Assembly (NCBI RefSeq): GCF_003143755.1
Contig: NZ_QFRI01000002.1
Location: 248,001-312,000, forward strand
Length of the DNA: 64,000 nucleotides
Origin: Algibacter marinivivus
Lineage (GTDB): Bacteria; Bacteroidota; Bacteroidia; Flavobacteriales; Flavobacteriaceae
Reading direction: 5' to 3'
The number at the start of each line of letters is the position of its first letter. Position 1 is the first letter of the stretch. This document shows, one piece after another, positions 51,067 through 59,451 of the stretch. The notes under the pieces were generated by a model, which was not told the origin of the DNA, searched no databases, and worked only from the letters and a program-made list of their open reading frames with translations. The position numbers were made by a program, and so were the translations under genes.

Positions 51067-51783
51067 ATGGCGGTTAAACCTAAAAAAATATTAAAAATAA
51101 TAACAGGCGTCATCATTTTTTTGACACTTCCAAGTCTGTTGTTCTTTGGATTTCTTTACTTTAAATACAACGAAGATTTACCTACAGGAATAGAAAGCGA
51201 ACAAGCTGATACTTTGGCTTATAAAATGTTAGAAGCTCTTAATTACGAAGCTTTCAAAGAAACCAATTATATAGAATGGACCTTTAAAAAAAGACGCCAC
51301 TACGAGTGGGATAAAAAAAATAACATTTGCACAGTTTTTTGGAAAGAAAATAAAGTTGTTCTTAATTTAAATGACACTTCAAAAAGCAAAGTCTATATTC
51401 ATAGCTTTAAAAATGAAAGTGACATGGCCAAAGAACTTATCGAAAAAGCTACTAATTACTTTTACAACGATTCTTTTTGGATGTTTGCGCCTTACAAGGT
51501 TTTTGATAAAGGTGTAGAGCGCAGAATAATAAAAAACAACAAAAACGCATTATTGGTAACTCATACATCTGGCGGCGTTACACCTGGAGACACATATTTA
51601 TGGCTGCTTAATGATAACGGCAAACCAAAAGCCTTTAAAATGTGGACATCTTTACTACCAATAGATGGTTTAGAAGCCACATGGAGTAATTGGACAACTA
51701 CAGAAAGTGGCGCGCAACTACCAACGTTTCATAAGTTTTTGTTTTTAGGTCTAGAGATTGATGGTGTAAAAGGAACCAAATAA
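51067..51783 (+). CDS. Conserved membrane-anchored protein, unknown
   Basis: 238 residues from the ATG at 51067, which gives a basic N-terminus and one membrane helix (IITGVIIFLTLPSLLFFGFLY shortened at the ends). A mixed, aromatic-rich extracytoplasmic domain follows with IEWTFKKRRHYEW, FWMFAPYKVFDKG, THTSGGVTPGDTYLW and FKMWTSLLPIDGLEATW. No known motif. The frame opens 16 codons earlier at 51019. The compact glycine/tryptophan-rich core resembles a lipid- or ligand-binding beta domain, but that is a guess. It lies 72 bp after ggt on the same strand. Confidence 0.7.
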   Translation: MAVKPKKILKIITGVIIFLTLPSLLFFGFLYFKYNEDLPTGIESEQADTLAYKMLEALNYEAFKETNYIEWTFKKRRHYEWDKKNNICTVFWKENKVVLNLNDTSKSKVYIHSFKNESDMAKELIEKATNYFYNDSFWMFAPYKVFDKGVERRIIKNNKNALLVTHTSGGVTPGDTYLWLLNDNGKPKAFKMWTSLLPIDGLEATWSNWTTTESGAQLPTFHKFLFLGLEIDGVKGTK

Positions 51784-51794
51784 TTGTTTTTCAT

Positions 51795-51881
51795 GGCGCA
51801 ACCCTAAAGGGTCGGGCTATCCGTTACAAGTCCTCGCGCAAAAAAGCGCTGTGGGCTATCCACTTCTATCCCTTGCGCATC
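51795..51881 (+). repeat. Dispersed intergenic repeat, copy E
   Basis: Blocks in order: GGCGCAACCCTAAAGGGTCG, GGCTATCCGTTACAAG, TCCTCGCGC, hairpin GCGC-AAAAAA-GCGC, TGTGGGCTATCCACTTC, TATCCCTTGCGCATC. It matches the complement of the copy at 33257 with the insertion removed, so it shows the family's uninterrupted form. Confidence 0.8.
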
Positions 51882-52188
51882 AATCCGCTAAATTTAACAT
51901 TCAAACCATAAGGCAAAATTATCCGCATAAAACTTTATACCAATTCTCAAACCAAAAGTTAAAATTTTGTTAAACACTAAAAAGTGGCTTCAAAGTAATT
52001 CCCTATAAACTAATACCCCAAAAACAGAAAATTAGCAAATCCCCTAACACTAACATATACTCCTAAAAAGGTTAAAACCACTATAAATCAAAATTTTAAG
52101 TTTTATACCCTCCAATAAATAGGGTTGTCAAAAATCAGCTAAAAACAAAATGATAGTTTTACTATTAGTAAAGCATATTTTACTTTTT
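51882..52188. other. AT-rich non-coding gap
   Basis: With repeat copy E this makes a 439-bp gap. Very AT-rich with several short A/T tracts and two copies of CTAACA-like words. I see no gene, hairpin or tRNA. Confidence 0.5.
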
Positions 52189-52196
52189 TATTTTTG
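52189..52196 (+). promoter_or_regulatory. -7 element for the exported 121-residue protein
   Basis: TATTTTTG, a full TAnnTTTG match, 26 bp before the ATG at 52223. No TTG at the right distance upstream. A TTTACTATTAGTAAA inverted repeat (about 52158-52172) sits where the -33 region would be and could be an operator. Confidence 0.4.
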
Positions 52197-52222
52197 TTAA
52201 ACAAGTCAAAAATCTAACAGTT

Positions 52223-52588
52223 ATGAAAAAAATCCTTTACTTATTATACTTTGTTTGTGGTGTTTCTTTTGCAACTACAAGTACAGATTTGAACAATAAT
52301 GACCCAAAAGTTGGAGATGTTTTAAAAATTAAACAACCAAAAAGTGTATCATTTAAACACATTCATTTTCCAAGATTAAACTTCATTGTTAAACGTGGAG
52401 GTTTAGCTAATTATAATAGCGTTTATGAAGAGTTGGTAATTGTTAAAAAAGTTACAGATAAAAACGGAAAGGTTCAAGTTACTCTTGAAAGAAAAGACGG
52501 GAAAAAGTTTTTCGGGTATTTAAAAAATGTTACTGCTAACTATACGGAATCTATTGATGCTGGAGAAATTGTTAAAGTAAAACCATAA
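52223..52588 (+). CDS. Small exported beta-rich protein, unknown
   Basis: 121 residues with a signal peptide (cleavage near FATTS) and a compact mature domain rich in Lys and Val: GDVLKIKQPKS, FPRLNFIVKRGGLANY, KNGKVQVTLERKDGKKFFG. It looks like a small beta barrel. I recall similar short flavobacterial proteins carrying a mistaken 'dihydroorotase' label. There is no metal-binding HxH here and such an activity is impossible. It has its own -7 element and a strong terminator, so it is a single-gene transcript. Confidence 0.75.
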   Translation: MKKILYLLYFVCGVSFATTSTDLNNNDPKVGDVLKIKQPKSVSFKHIHFPRLNFIVKRGGLANYNSVYEELVIVKKVTDKNGKVQVTLERKDGKKFFGYLKNVTANYTESIDAGEIVKVKP

Positions 52589-52603
52589 TTAATAAGCAAA
52601 AAC

Positions 52604-52638
52604 AAAAAAAGGAAGTAGATTACTACTTCCTTTTTTTT
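52604..52638 (+). terminator. Intrinsic terminator
   Basis: GGAAGTAG (52611-52618) pairs perfectly with CTACTTCC (52623-52630) around ATTA, extended by A7/T8 flanks. It is just after the 121-residue protein gene. Confidence 0.9.
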
Positions 52639-52739
52639 GTTTTATGAGGGTTTAACTTATCAATAATTTAACAAACTACAATCTAAACCCACTTCCTTTT
52701 TAAACTCAAAACTCGTAACTTCGCAACTTTTGCCAATTT

Positions 52740-55577
52740 ATGAGCCAATTCACAGATAATATTGAAGTTAAAGGAGCTAGAGTACACAATCTTAAAAATA
52801 TTGATGTATCTATTCCTCGTGAAAAACTTGTAGTTATAACAGGCTTATCAGGTAGCGGAAAATCCTCTCTAGCTTTTGATACTATTTATGCTGAAGGACA
52901 ACGCAGATACATCGAAACATTTTCCGCTTATGCAAGACAATTTCTTGGTGGATTAGAACGTCCAGATGTGGATAAAATTGATGGCTTATCCCCTGTTATT
53001 GCCATAGAACAAAAAACAACAAGCAAATCGCCACGGTCTACAGTAGGCACCATTACTGAGATTTACGATTTTATGCGTTTACTCTTTGCTCGCGCCAGTG
53101 ATGCTTACAGTTACAATACAGGCGATAAAATGATTAGCTATAGTGATGAGCAAATTAAAGCGCTAATAATAAAAGATTTTAAAGGCAAACGCATTAATGT
53201 GCTTTCACCAGTAATTCGTTCAAGAAAAGGACATTACAGAGAATTATTTGAGCAAATAGCAAAACAAGGATTCGTTAAAGTAAGAACAGATGGGGAGATT
53301 CGTGACATTGTAAAAGGTATGAAACTTGACCGCTACAAAACTCACGATATAGAAATTGTTATTGATAGGCTAGTTATAGACGATACTATTGATAATGATA
53401 AACGCCTTACCGAAACTATAAATACAGCCATGTATCATGGTGAAGATGTGCTTTTAGTCATCGATCAAGACACTCAAGAAACACGTTATTTTAGTAGAAG
53501 TTTAATGTGCCCAAGCTCTGGTATATCCTATCCAAATCCAGAACCAAATAATTTTTCATTCAATTCTCCAAAAGGCGCTTGTTCAAATTGCAACGGTATT
53601 GGAGAACTTTATCAAATCAATGAAAATAAAATAATTCCAGACCATTCTTTATCAATAAAATCTGGAGCTTTAGCGCCTCACGGTCCTCAAAAAAACAGCT
53701 GGATTTTTAAGCAATTTGAAACCATTGCTCAACGCTTCAATTTTAAATTAAGCGACCCCTATAAAGACATCCCTGAAGAAGCAAAACAAATTATTCTTTA
53801 TGGAGGTAATGATAAATTTTCAGTAGAAAGCAAAACTTTAGGTGTTACTCGAGATTATAAAATCGATTTCGAAGGTGTAGCAAACTTTATAGAAAATCAA
53901 TACAAAACAGCAGAATCTCGCTCTCTAAAACGATGGGCAAAAGATTACATGGACAAAATTAAATGTCCAGTTTGCGAAGGGTCTCGTCTAAAAAAAGAAT
54001 CACTTTATTTCAAAATAAACAACAAAAATATAGCAGAACTTGCTAACACAGATATAGTTGAACTCGCAGAATGGTTCAAAAATCTAAATGAACAACTATC
54101 TGAAAAACAATTAAAAATTGCAGAAGAGGTTGTTAAAGAAATTAAATCTAGACTTCAGTTTTTATTAGATGTTGGTTTAGATTATTTATCACTAAACAGA
54201 AGCTCAAAATCATTATCTGGTGGTGAAGCACAACGTATTCGATTAGCAACTCAAATAGGTTCGCAACTCGTTGGTGTGCTTTACATTTTAGATGAACCAA
54301 GTATTGGGTTACATCAACGTGATAATGAAAAACTTATCAACTCGTTAATTTCACTTAGAGATATTGGTAACTCAGTAATTGTTGTTGAGCACGATAAAGA
54401 TATGATTGAGCGTGCTGATTACGTTATTGATATTGGTCCAAAAGCAGGAAAACATGGTGGAGATATTATAAGTATTGGAAATCCTGATGAGTTAAAATCT
54501 CATAACACCCTTACTGCTGATTATTTGAATGGTAGTAAAGAAATTGAAGTTCCAAAAAAACGTAGAAAAGGCAATGGCAAGTTTTTAGAACTCAAAGGTT
54601 GTACAGGAAACAATTTAAAAAATGTTTCAGTAAAATTTCCATTAGGAAAAATGATAGGCGTAACAGGGGTTTCAGGAAGCGGAAAATCAACATTAATAAA
54701 TGAGACGCTCTACCCTATTTTAAACGCTCATTATTTTAATGGTGTTAAAAAACCAATGCCATATAAAAGTATTAAAGGGCTAGATCATATTGATAAAGTC
54801 ATTGACATAAACCAATCGCCAATAGGCAGAACACCAAGAAGTAATCCTGCAACTTACACAGGAACATTTAGTGAAATTAGAGCATTGTTTGCAAAAATAC
54901 CCGAAGCTATGATTCGTGGTTACAAAGCAGGTCGTTTTAGTTTTAATGTAAAAGGTGGGCGATGTGAAACCTGTCAAGGTGGAGGTTTACGTGTTATAGA
55001 AATGAATTTCTTGCCAGATGTTTATGTGGAATGTGAAACCTGCCAAGGCAAACGTTTTAATCGTGAGACTCTAGAAATTCGATACAAAGGTAAAAATATC
55101 AGTGATGTTTTGAATATGACCATGAATGAGGCTGTAGAGTTCTTTGAACATATTCCGAAAATCTATAAAAAATTAAAAACCATAAAAGATGTTGGCTTAG
55201 GTTATATCACGCTTGGTCAACAAAGCACAACACTTTCGGGAGGTGAAGCACAAAGAATAAAACTAGCAACAGAACTTTCTAAAAGAGATACAGGAAACAC
55301 CTTTTATATTTTAGATGAACCTACTACAGGGCTTCATTTTGAAGATATTCGTGTTCTTATGATAGTTCTTAACAAACTTGCAGACAAAGGTAACACTGTG
55401 CTAATTATTGAGCATAATTTAGATGTTATAAAAACCGTAGACCATATTATCGATATTGGCTATGAAGGCGGTAAAGGTGGTGGACAAATTATTGTAGAGG
55501 GTACACCAGAACAAGTTGTTAAACACAAAAAAAGCTACACCGCAAAGTTTCTTAAAAAAGAACTAAATTTGAAATAA
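52740..55577 (+). CDS. uvrA: Excinuclease ABC subunit A
   Basis: UvrA finds bulky DNA lesions in nucleotide-excision repair. The 945-residue protein has two ABC ATPase modules (Walker [13 protein letters not shown] near residue 33 and [12 protein letters not shown] near 640, with signatures LSGGEAQRI in both) and zinc-binding cysteine pairs CSNC (~281), CPVC (~410), CETC (~742) and CETC (~765). Conserved [11 protein letters not shown] and [11 protein letters not shown] are present. Standard length, no defects. An AACTTTTG at 52725 resembles a -7 element very near the start codon. Confidence 0.97.
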   Translation: MSQFTDNIEVKGARVHNLKNIDVSIPREKLVVITGLSGSGKSSLAFDTIYAEGQRRYIETFSAYARQFLGGLERPDVDKIDGLSPVIAIEQKTTSKSPRSTVGTITEIYDFMRLLFARASDAYSYNTGDKMISYSDEQIKALIIKDFKGKRINVLSPVIRSRKGHYRELFEQIAKQGFVKVRTDGEIRDIVKGMKLDRYKTHDIEIVIDRLVIDDTIDNDKRLTETINTAMYHGEDVLLVIDQDTQETRYFSRSLMCPSSGISYPNPEPNNFSFNSPKGACSNCNGIGELYQINENKIIPDHSLSIKSGALAPHGPQKNSWIFKQFETIAQRFNFKLSDPYKDIPEEAKQIILYGGNDKFSVESKTLGVTRDYKIDFEGVANFIENQYKTAESRSLKRWAKDYMDKIKCPVCEGSRLKKESLYFKINNKNIAELANTDIVELAEWFKNLNEQLSEKQLKIAEEVVKEIKSRLQFLLDVGLDYLSLNRSSKSLSGGEAQRIRLATQIGSQLVGVLYILDEPSIGLHQRDNEKLINSLISLRDIGNSVIVVEHDKDMIERADYVIDIGPKAGKHGGDIISIGNPDELKSHNTLTADYLNGSKEIEVPKKRRKGNGKFLELKGCTGNNLKNVSVKFPLGKMIGVTGVSGSGKSTLINETLYPILNAHYFNGVKKPMPYKSIKGLDHIDKVIDINQSPIGRTPRSNPATYTGTFSEIRALFAKIPEAMIRGYKAGRFSFNVKGGRCETCQGGGLRVIEMNFLPDVYVECETCQGKRFNRETLEIRYKGKNISDVLNMTMNEAVEFFEHIPKIYKKLKTIKDVGLGYITLGQQSTTLSGGEAQRIKLATELSKRDTGNTFYILDEPTTGLHFEDIRVLMIVLNKLADKGNTVLIIEHNLDVIKTVDHIIDIGYEGGKGGGQIIVEGTPEQVVKHKKSYTAKFLKKELNLK

Positions 55578-55633
55578 TTGGATATTTTAAAAACAAATAA
55601 ACAATTTAAAGCATAAACGCATAAACTTTAAAT

Positions 55634-56323
55634 ATGAGAAAAGAAAAACACTACAAAGGCTGGAATGAAATAAAAACAAACGATTCTTGGGCTATTTTTA
55701 AAATCATGGGAGAGTTTGTAAATGGTTATGAAAAGATGAGCAAAATTGGTCCTTGTGTTTCTATTTTTGGTTCAGCTAGAACTAAACCAGATCATAAATA
55801 CTACAAACTTGCAGAAAATGTAGCTAAAAAGATTGTAGAAGCTGGTTATGGGGTTATAACTGGTGGTGGACCAGGAATAATGGAAGCTGGAAATAAAGGC
55901 GCTCATTTAGGAGGAGGAACCTCTGTTGGTTTAAATATAGATTTACCATTTGAACAACACGATAACCCATATATAGATTCGGATAAAAGTTTAGATTTTG
56001 ATTACTTTTTTGTTAGAAAAGTAATGTTTGTTAAATACTCTCAAGGTTTTGTTGTTATGCCTGGTGGCTTTGGTACTTTAGATGAACTTTTTGAAGCCAT
56101 CACATTAATTCAAACACATAAAAGTGAAAGATTCCCCATTATTCTTGTTGGAACTGATTTTTGGGAAGGCCTTATGGACTGGGTAAAAAAGACACTTTTA
56201 GATGAGTTTGGAAATATTAGCGCTAAAGACCTAGATCTTATTCATTTAGTTGACACAGAAGAGGAAGTAATATCTATTCTTGACGCATTTTATAAAGAAT
56301 CTGGCTTAAGTCCTAACTTCTAA
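55634..56323 (+). CDS. LOG-family (TIGR00730) Rossmann-fold protein
   Basis: 229 residues with the lysine-decarboxylase-like/LOG signature: GGGPGIMEAGNKGAHLGGG (PGGxGTxxE partner site) and VMPGGFGTLDELFEAITL, plus SVFGSARTK-like SIFGSARTKPDH. Family members characterised elsewhere are cytokinin-nucleoside 5'-monophosphate phosphoribohydrolases or nucleotide hydrolases. Real substrate here is unknown and lysine decarboxylase is not meant. It starts 56 bp after uvrA and may share its transcript. Confidence 0.9.
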   Translation: MRKEKHYKGWNEIKTNDSWAIFKIMGEFVNGYEKMSKIGPCVSIFGSARTKPDHKYYKLAENVAKKIVEAGYGVITGGGPGIMEAGNKGAHLGGGTSVGLNIDLPFEQHDNPYIDSDKSLDFDYFFVRKVMFVKYSQGFVVMPGGFGTLDELFEAITLIQTHKSERFPIILVGTDFWEGLMDWVKKTLLDEFGNISAKDLDLIHLVDTEEEVISILDAFYKESGLSPNF

Positions 56324-56460
56324 AAACAATCAAGTAAAATTAGATAATATTTATTAGTAATTATGTATGCATAATAATTATTAAGTCAATTCTCAAACCA
56401 CCATATTTTACTATATTGCGACGCCTTACATGAAATTATTAACCGTAAATGCTATAGAAA

Positions 56461-59292
56461 TTGAGAAAATACACTCTTAATTGTATTATTTTACTATTTA
56501 TCTGCTTTTCTACTTTTAGTCAAAATAAAATTGACTTAAAAGCAGATTTTGATATTGAAAATAGGCAAATAGCGATTTCTCAAACCATTCAATATCAAAA
56601 CACAACAAATGATGTTTTGCAAACTATCTATTTGAATGATTGGAACAATAGCTTTTCTACAAAAAAAACACCTTTAGCTATTCGAATAGCAGATGAATAT
56701 AATAATGATTTTCATCTAGCAAAAAACAAAGATAGAGGTTACTCTGTAATAACTTCAATTAAGCAAAATGGAGAAGATCTTACTTACAACCAATTAAAAA
56801 ATCAAATAGATGTTCTAAAAGTAGAATTAAAAGAACCTCTAAAGCCAAATACATCTTACACTATTCAATTAGAATATTTAGTAAAAATACCTAGTGCAAA
56901 ATTCACAAAATATGGTATTACAAATGAAGGAGATATCAACTTAAGATACTGGTATATTACACCTGCTATTTATGACGGAAAATGGCAATACTACAGTAAT
57001 AAAAATTTAGATGATTTATTCATTCCTAAATCTGATGTTTCTTTGGAAATCGAATACCCAAATGGATACGCATTAACTTCTGAATTAAATTCAAGTAATA
57101 CAACTCAATATCCTGACAAACAAATAATTAAATTAAAAGGAAAAGGCAGGGTTGATAATAAATTATTTTTAAATAAAAATTCTAATTTTAAGACACTTCA
57201 AACAGATAAGCTCTCCATAATATCAAATATAAAAGATGAAGGATTAGAGGTGCTTGACAAAGTATTAATCACTGAAAAAGTAACTAACTTTATTTTTGAA
57301 AATTTTGGTGATTATCCACATAAAAAATTACTACTTACTCAAATTGATTATGATAAAGATCCGCTTTATGGACTTAATTTTTTACCCAGTTTTATCAAAC
57401 CATATCCAAATCATTTTCAATATGAATTGAAAATCCTAAAAATAGCATTACACAATTACCTTGAAAATACACTTTTAATAAATCCTAGAACAGAACAATG
57501 GCTTCTTGATGGTATTCAGATTTACTATCTGATGAATTATGTAGAAGAACATTACCCAGACATGAAGTTTCTTGGCACCATAGCTAATTTATGGGGCGTT
57601 CGCTCATTTCATGCTGCAGACATGAAGTTTAATGATAAATATGTTTTAGCATACATGCTTATGGCAAGAACAAATAGAGATCAACCATTAACTATGGCTA
57701 AAGATTCTTTATTAAAGTTTAACAAAAGCATTGCTAACAAATATAAAGCTGGTGTTGGTCTTAAATATTTAGATGATTTTGTTAATCAAGATATTGTAGA
57801 AAAAAGTATTGAAGCTTTCCTAAAACAAAATAAGCTAAAACCAACAACAACAGCTAGTTTTGAAAATTTCATTAAATCAAAAACTAATAAAAACATCAAT
57901 TGGTTTTTTGAAGATTATATATCAACAAGAAAGAGTATCGATTTTAAAATCAAAAAAGTAAAAAAAACCGAAGATTCCATCACTTTAACCATAAAGAATA
58001 AGAATGAGAATAAAATGCCAATTTCTCTTTATAGTCTAAAAAATGATAGTATTATATCTAAAACTTGGGTTGAAAATGTTAATGGCAATAAAACTATTAC
58101 AATACCTAGATTAGACGCTAACAAACTCGTTTTAAATTACAATAATAAAATCCCTGAATTTAATTTAAGAGATAACTGGAAGTCATTAAAAGGTTTCTTT
58201 TTTAACAACAAACCATTGCAATTTAGAGTTTTTCAAGATGTTGAAGACCCAAATTATAATCAAGTCTTTTTTATGCCTATTGCAGAGTTTAACAATATCT
58301 ATGATGGTTTTACAGCTGGTGCAAAAATTTACAATAAAACAGTACTAAGAAAACTGTTCAACTACAAAATTGCTCCTCGTTACGCTTTTAAGTCTAAATC
58401 AATAACTGGGTCTGCTTCAATATTCAAAACACACTACGTTCAAAACAAAAATCTTTATGCTATTCATTATGGAATTGCGGGAGGTTATAACTCTTATGCC
58501 GAAGATTTATTTGTTAGACAAATTACCCCTTCAATACAATTTCAGTTTAGACAAAATGATGATTTTAGGTCTAATAAAAGGCAATGGTTAAGTTTAAGAC
58601 ATGTAAACATTAATAGAGATAGAGACGTTAATAATATTTTAACCACAACAGAACCAAACTATAGTATTTTCAATATTCGATATGTTAATTCTAATGACAA
58701 TTTGATTAATTATAGTAAATGGAATACTGATTTTCAAGCTGGTAAAGACTTTAGTAAAATCTCTTTCAATTATGAATTTAGACGCCTTTTTGAAAGTAAT
58801 CGACAAATAAATATTCGATTTTTCGCAGGGACATTTTTAAAAAACAATACTGACCCAGCTTCTAACTATTTTAGTTTTGCCTTGGATAGACCAACAGATT
58901 ATCTATTTGACTACAATTATTTAGGACGCTCAGAAGCTTCAGGAATTTTTAGTCAGCAATTTATTGAGGCTGAAGGTGGCTTTAAGTCAAAATTAGAAAC
59001 ACCTTTTGCAAACCAATGGATAACCACAGTAAATACTAGTACAACACTTTGGAAATATATACTTGCATATGGTGATTTAGGCTTCGTTAAAAATAAGTTT
59101 GACTCAGCTAAATTTGTTTACGATTCTGGAATTAGAATCAATTTAGTTACTGATTATTTTGAAATTTACTTCCCAATGTATTCTAATTTAGGATGGGAAA
59201 TTGGTCAACCCAACTATGATCAAAAAATCAGATTTAAGTTTACTGCAGATCCTCAAGTACTGCTAGGTCTTTTTAGAAGACGATGGTATTAA
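56461..59292 (+). CDS. Pseudo-M1 peptidase fused to a C-terminal outer-membrane barrel
   Basis: 943 residues with a TTG start, signal peptide MRKYTLNCIILLFICFSTFS. Residues ~25-480 align by eye with M1 aminopeptidases, but the zinc motif is lost. At the HExxH position the sequence is HNYLE (His331-Glu335), and LLDGIQIYYL (348-357) replaces the xxEGFAxY helix. The GMEN site reads PLYGLN. Residues ~570-943 are strands with alternating aromatics, ending RRRWY, as in outer-membrane barrels. It is probably a non-catalytic binding or transport protein at the outer membrane. Confidence 0.75.
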   Translation: MRKYTLNCIILLFICFSTFSQNKIDLKADFDIENRQIAISQTIQYQNTTNDVLQTIYLNDWNNSFSTKKTPLAIRIADEYNNDFHLAKNKDRGYSVITSIKQNGEDLTYNQLKNQIDVLKVELKEPLKPNTSYTIQLEYLVKIPSAKFTKYGITNEGDINLRYWYITPAIYDGKWQYYSNKNLDDLFIPKSDVSLEIEYPNGYALTSELNSSNTTQYPDKQIIKLKGKGRVDNKLFLNKNSNFKTLQTDKLSIISNIKDEGLEVLDKVLITEKVTNFIFENFGDYPHKKLLLTQIDYDKDPLYGLNFLPSFIKPYPNHFQYELKILKIALHNYLENTLLINPRTEQWLLDGIQIYYLMNYVEEHYPDMKFLGTIANLWGVRSFHAADMKFNDKYVLAYMLMARTNRDQPLTMAKDSLLKFNKSIANKYKAGVGLKYLDDFVNQDIVEKSIEAFLKQNKLKPTTTASFENFIKSKTNKNINWFFEDYISTRKSIDFKIKKVKKTEDSITLTIKNKNENKMPISLYSLKNDSIISKTWVENVNGNKTITIPRLDANKLVLNYNNKIPEFNLRDNWKSLKGFFFNNKPLQFRVFQDVEDPNYNQVFFMPIAEFNNIYDGFTAGAKIYNKTVLRKLFNYKIAPRYAFKSKSITGSASIFKTHYVQNKNLYAIHYGIAGGYNSYAEDLFVRQITPSIQFQFRQNDDFRSNKRQWLSLRHVNINRDRDVNNILTTTEPNYSIFNIRYVNSNDNLINYSKWNTDFQAGKDFSKISFNYEFRRLFESNRQINIRFFAGTFLKNNTDPASNYFSFALDRPTDYLFDYNYLGRSEASGIFSQQFIEAEGGFKSKLETPFANQWITTVNTSTTLWKYILAYGDLGFVKNKFDSAKFVYDSGIRINLVTDYFEIYFPMYSNLGWEIGQPNYDQKIRFKFTADPQVLLGLFRRRWY

Positions 59293-59400
59293 AATTGAAT
59301 TATTCTTATTTAAAATCGAATAATTTTACATAATTTGTAAATTATTTATTTTAAAAACAAAATAATTACATTATTCGTATTTTTTTAACACAAATTTAAA

Positions 59401-59431
59401 TTGCAAAAAAGCTGGATTTTCGCTACTTTTG
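59401..59431 (+). promoter_or_regulatory. Predicted promoter of the E1 dehydrogenase gene
   Basis: TTG (59401-59403), 20 bp, TACTTTTG (59424-59431): a near-perfect TTG-N20-TAnnTTTG. Transcription would start near 59438, just before the ATG at 59452. The TTG is therefore a promoter element and not a start codon. Confidence 0.65.
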
Positions 59432-59451
59432 CAAAACTAAAGCATGAACCT

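Noticed and set aside
11309-51881. CRISPR array
   Set aside because: Repeat copies are tens of kb apart, in both orientations, with no regular spacers or cas genes.
55634-56323. Lysine decarboxylase
   Set aside because: The LOG-family GGGxGxM/PGGxGT motifs belong to nucleotide-monophosphate phosphoribohydrolases; the decarboxylase name is a known misannotation.
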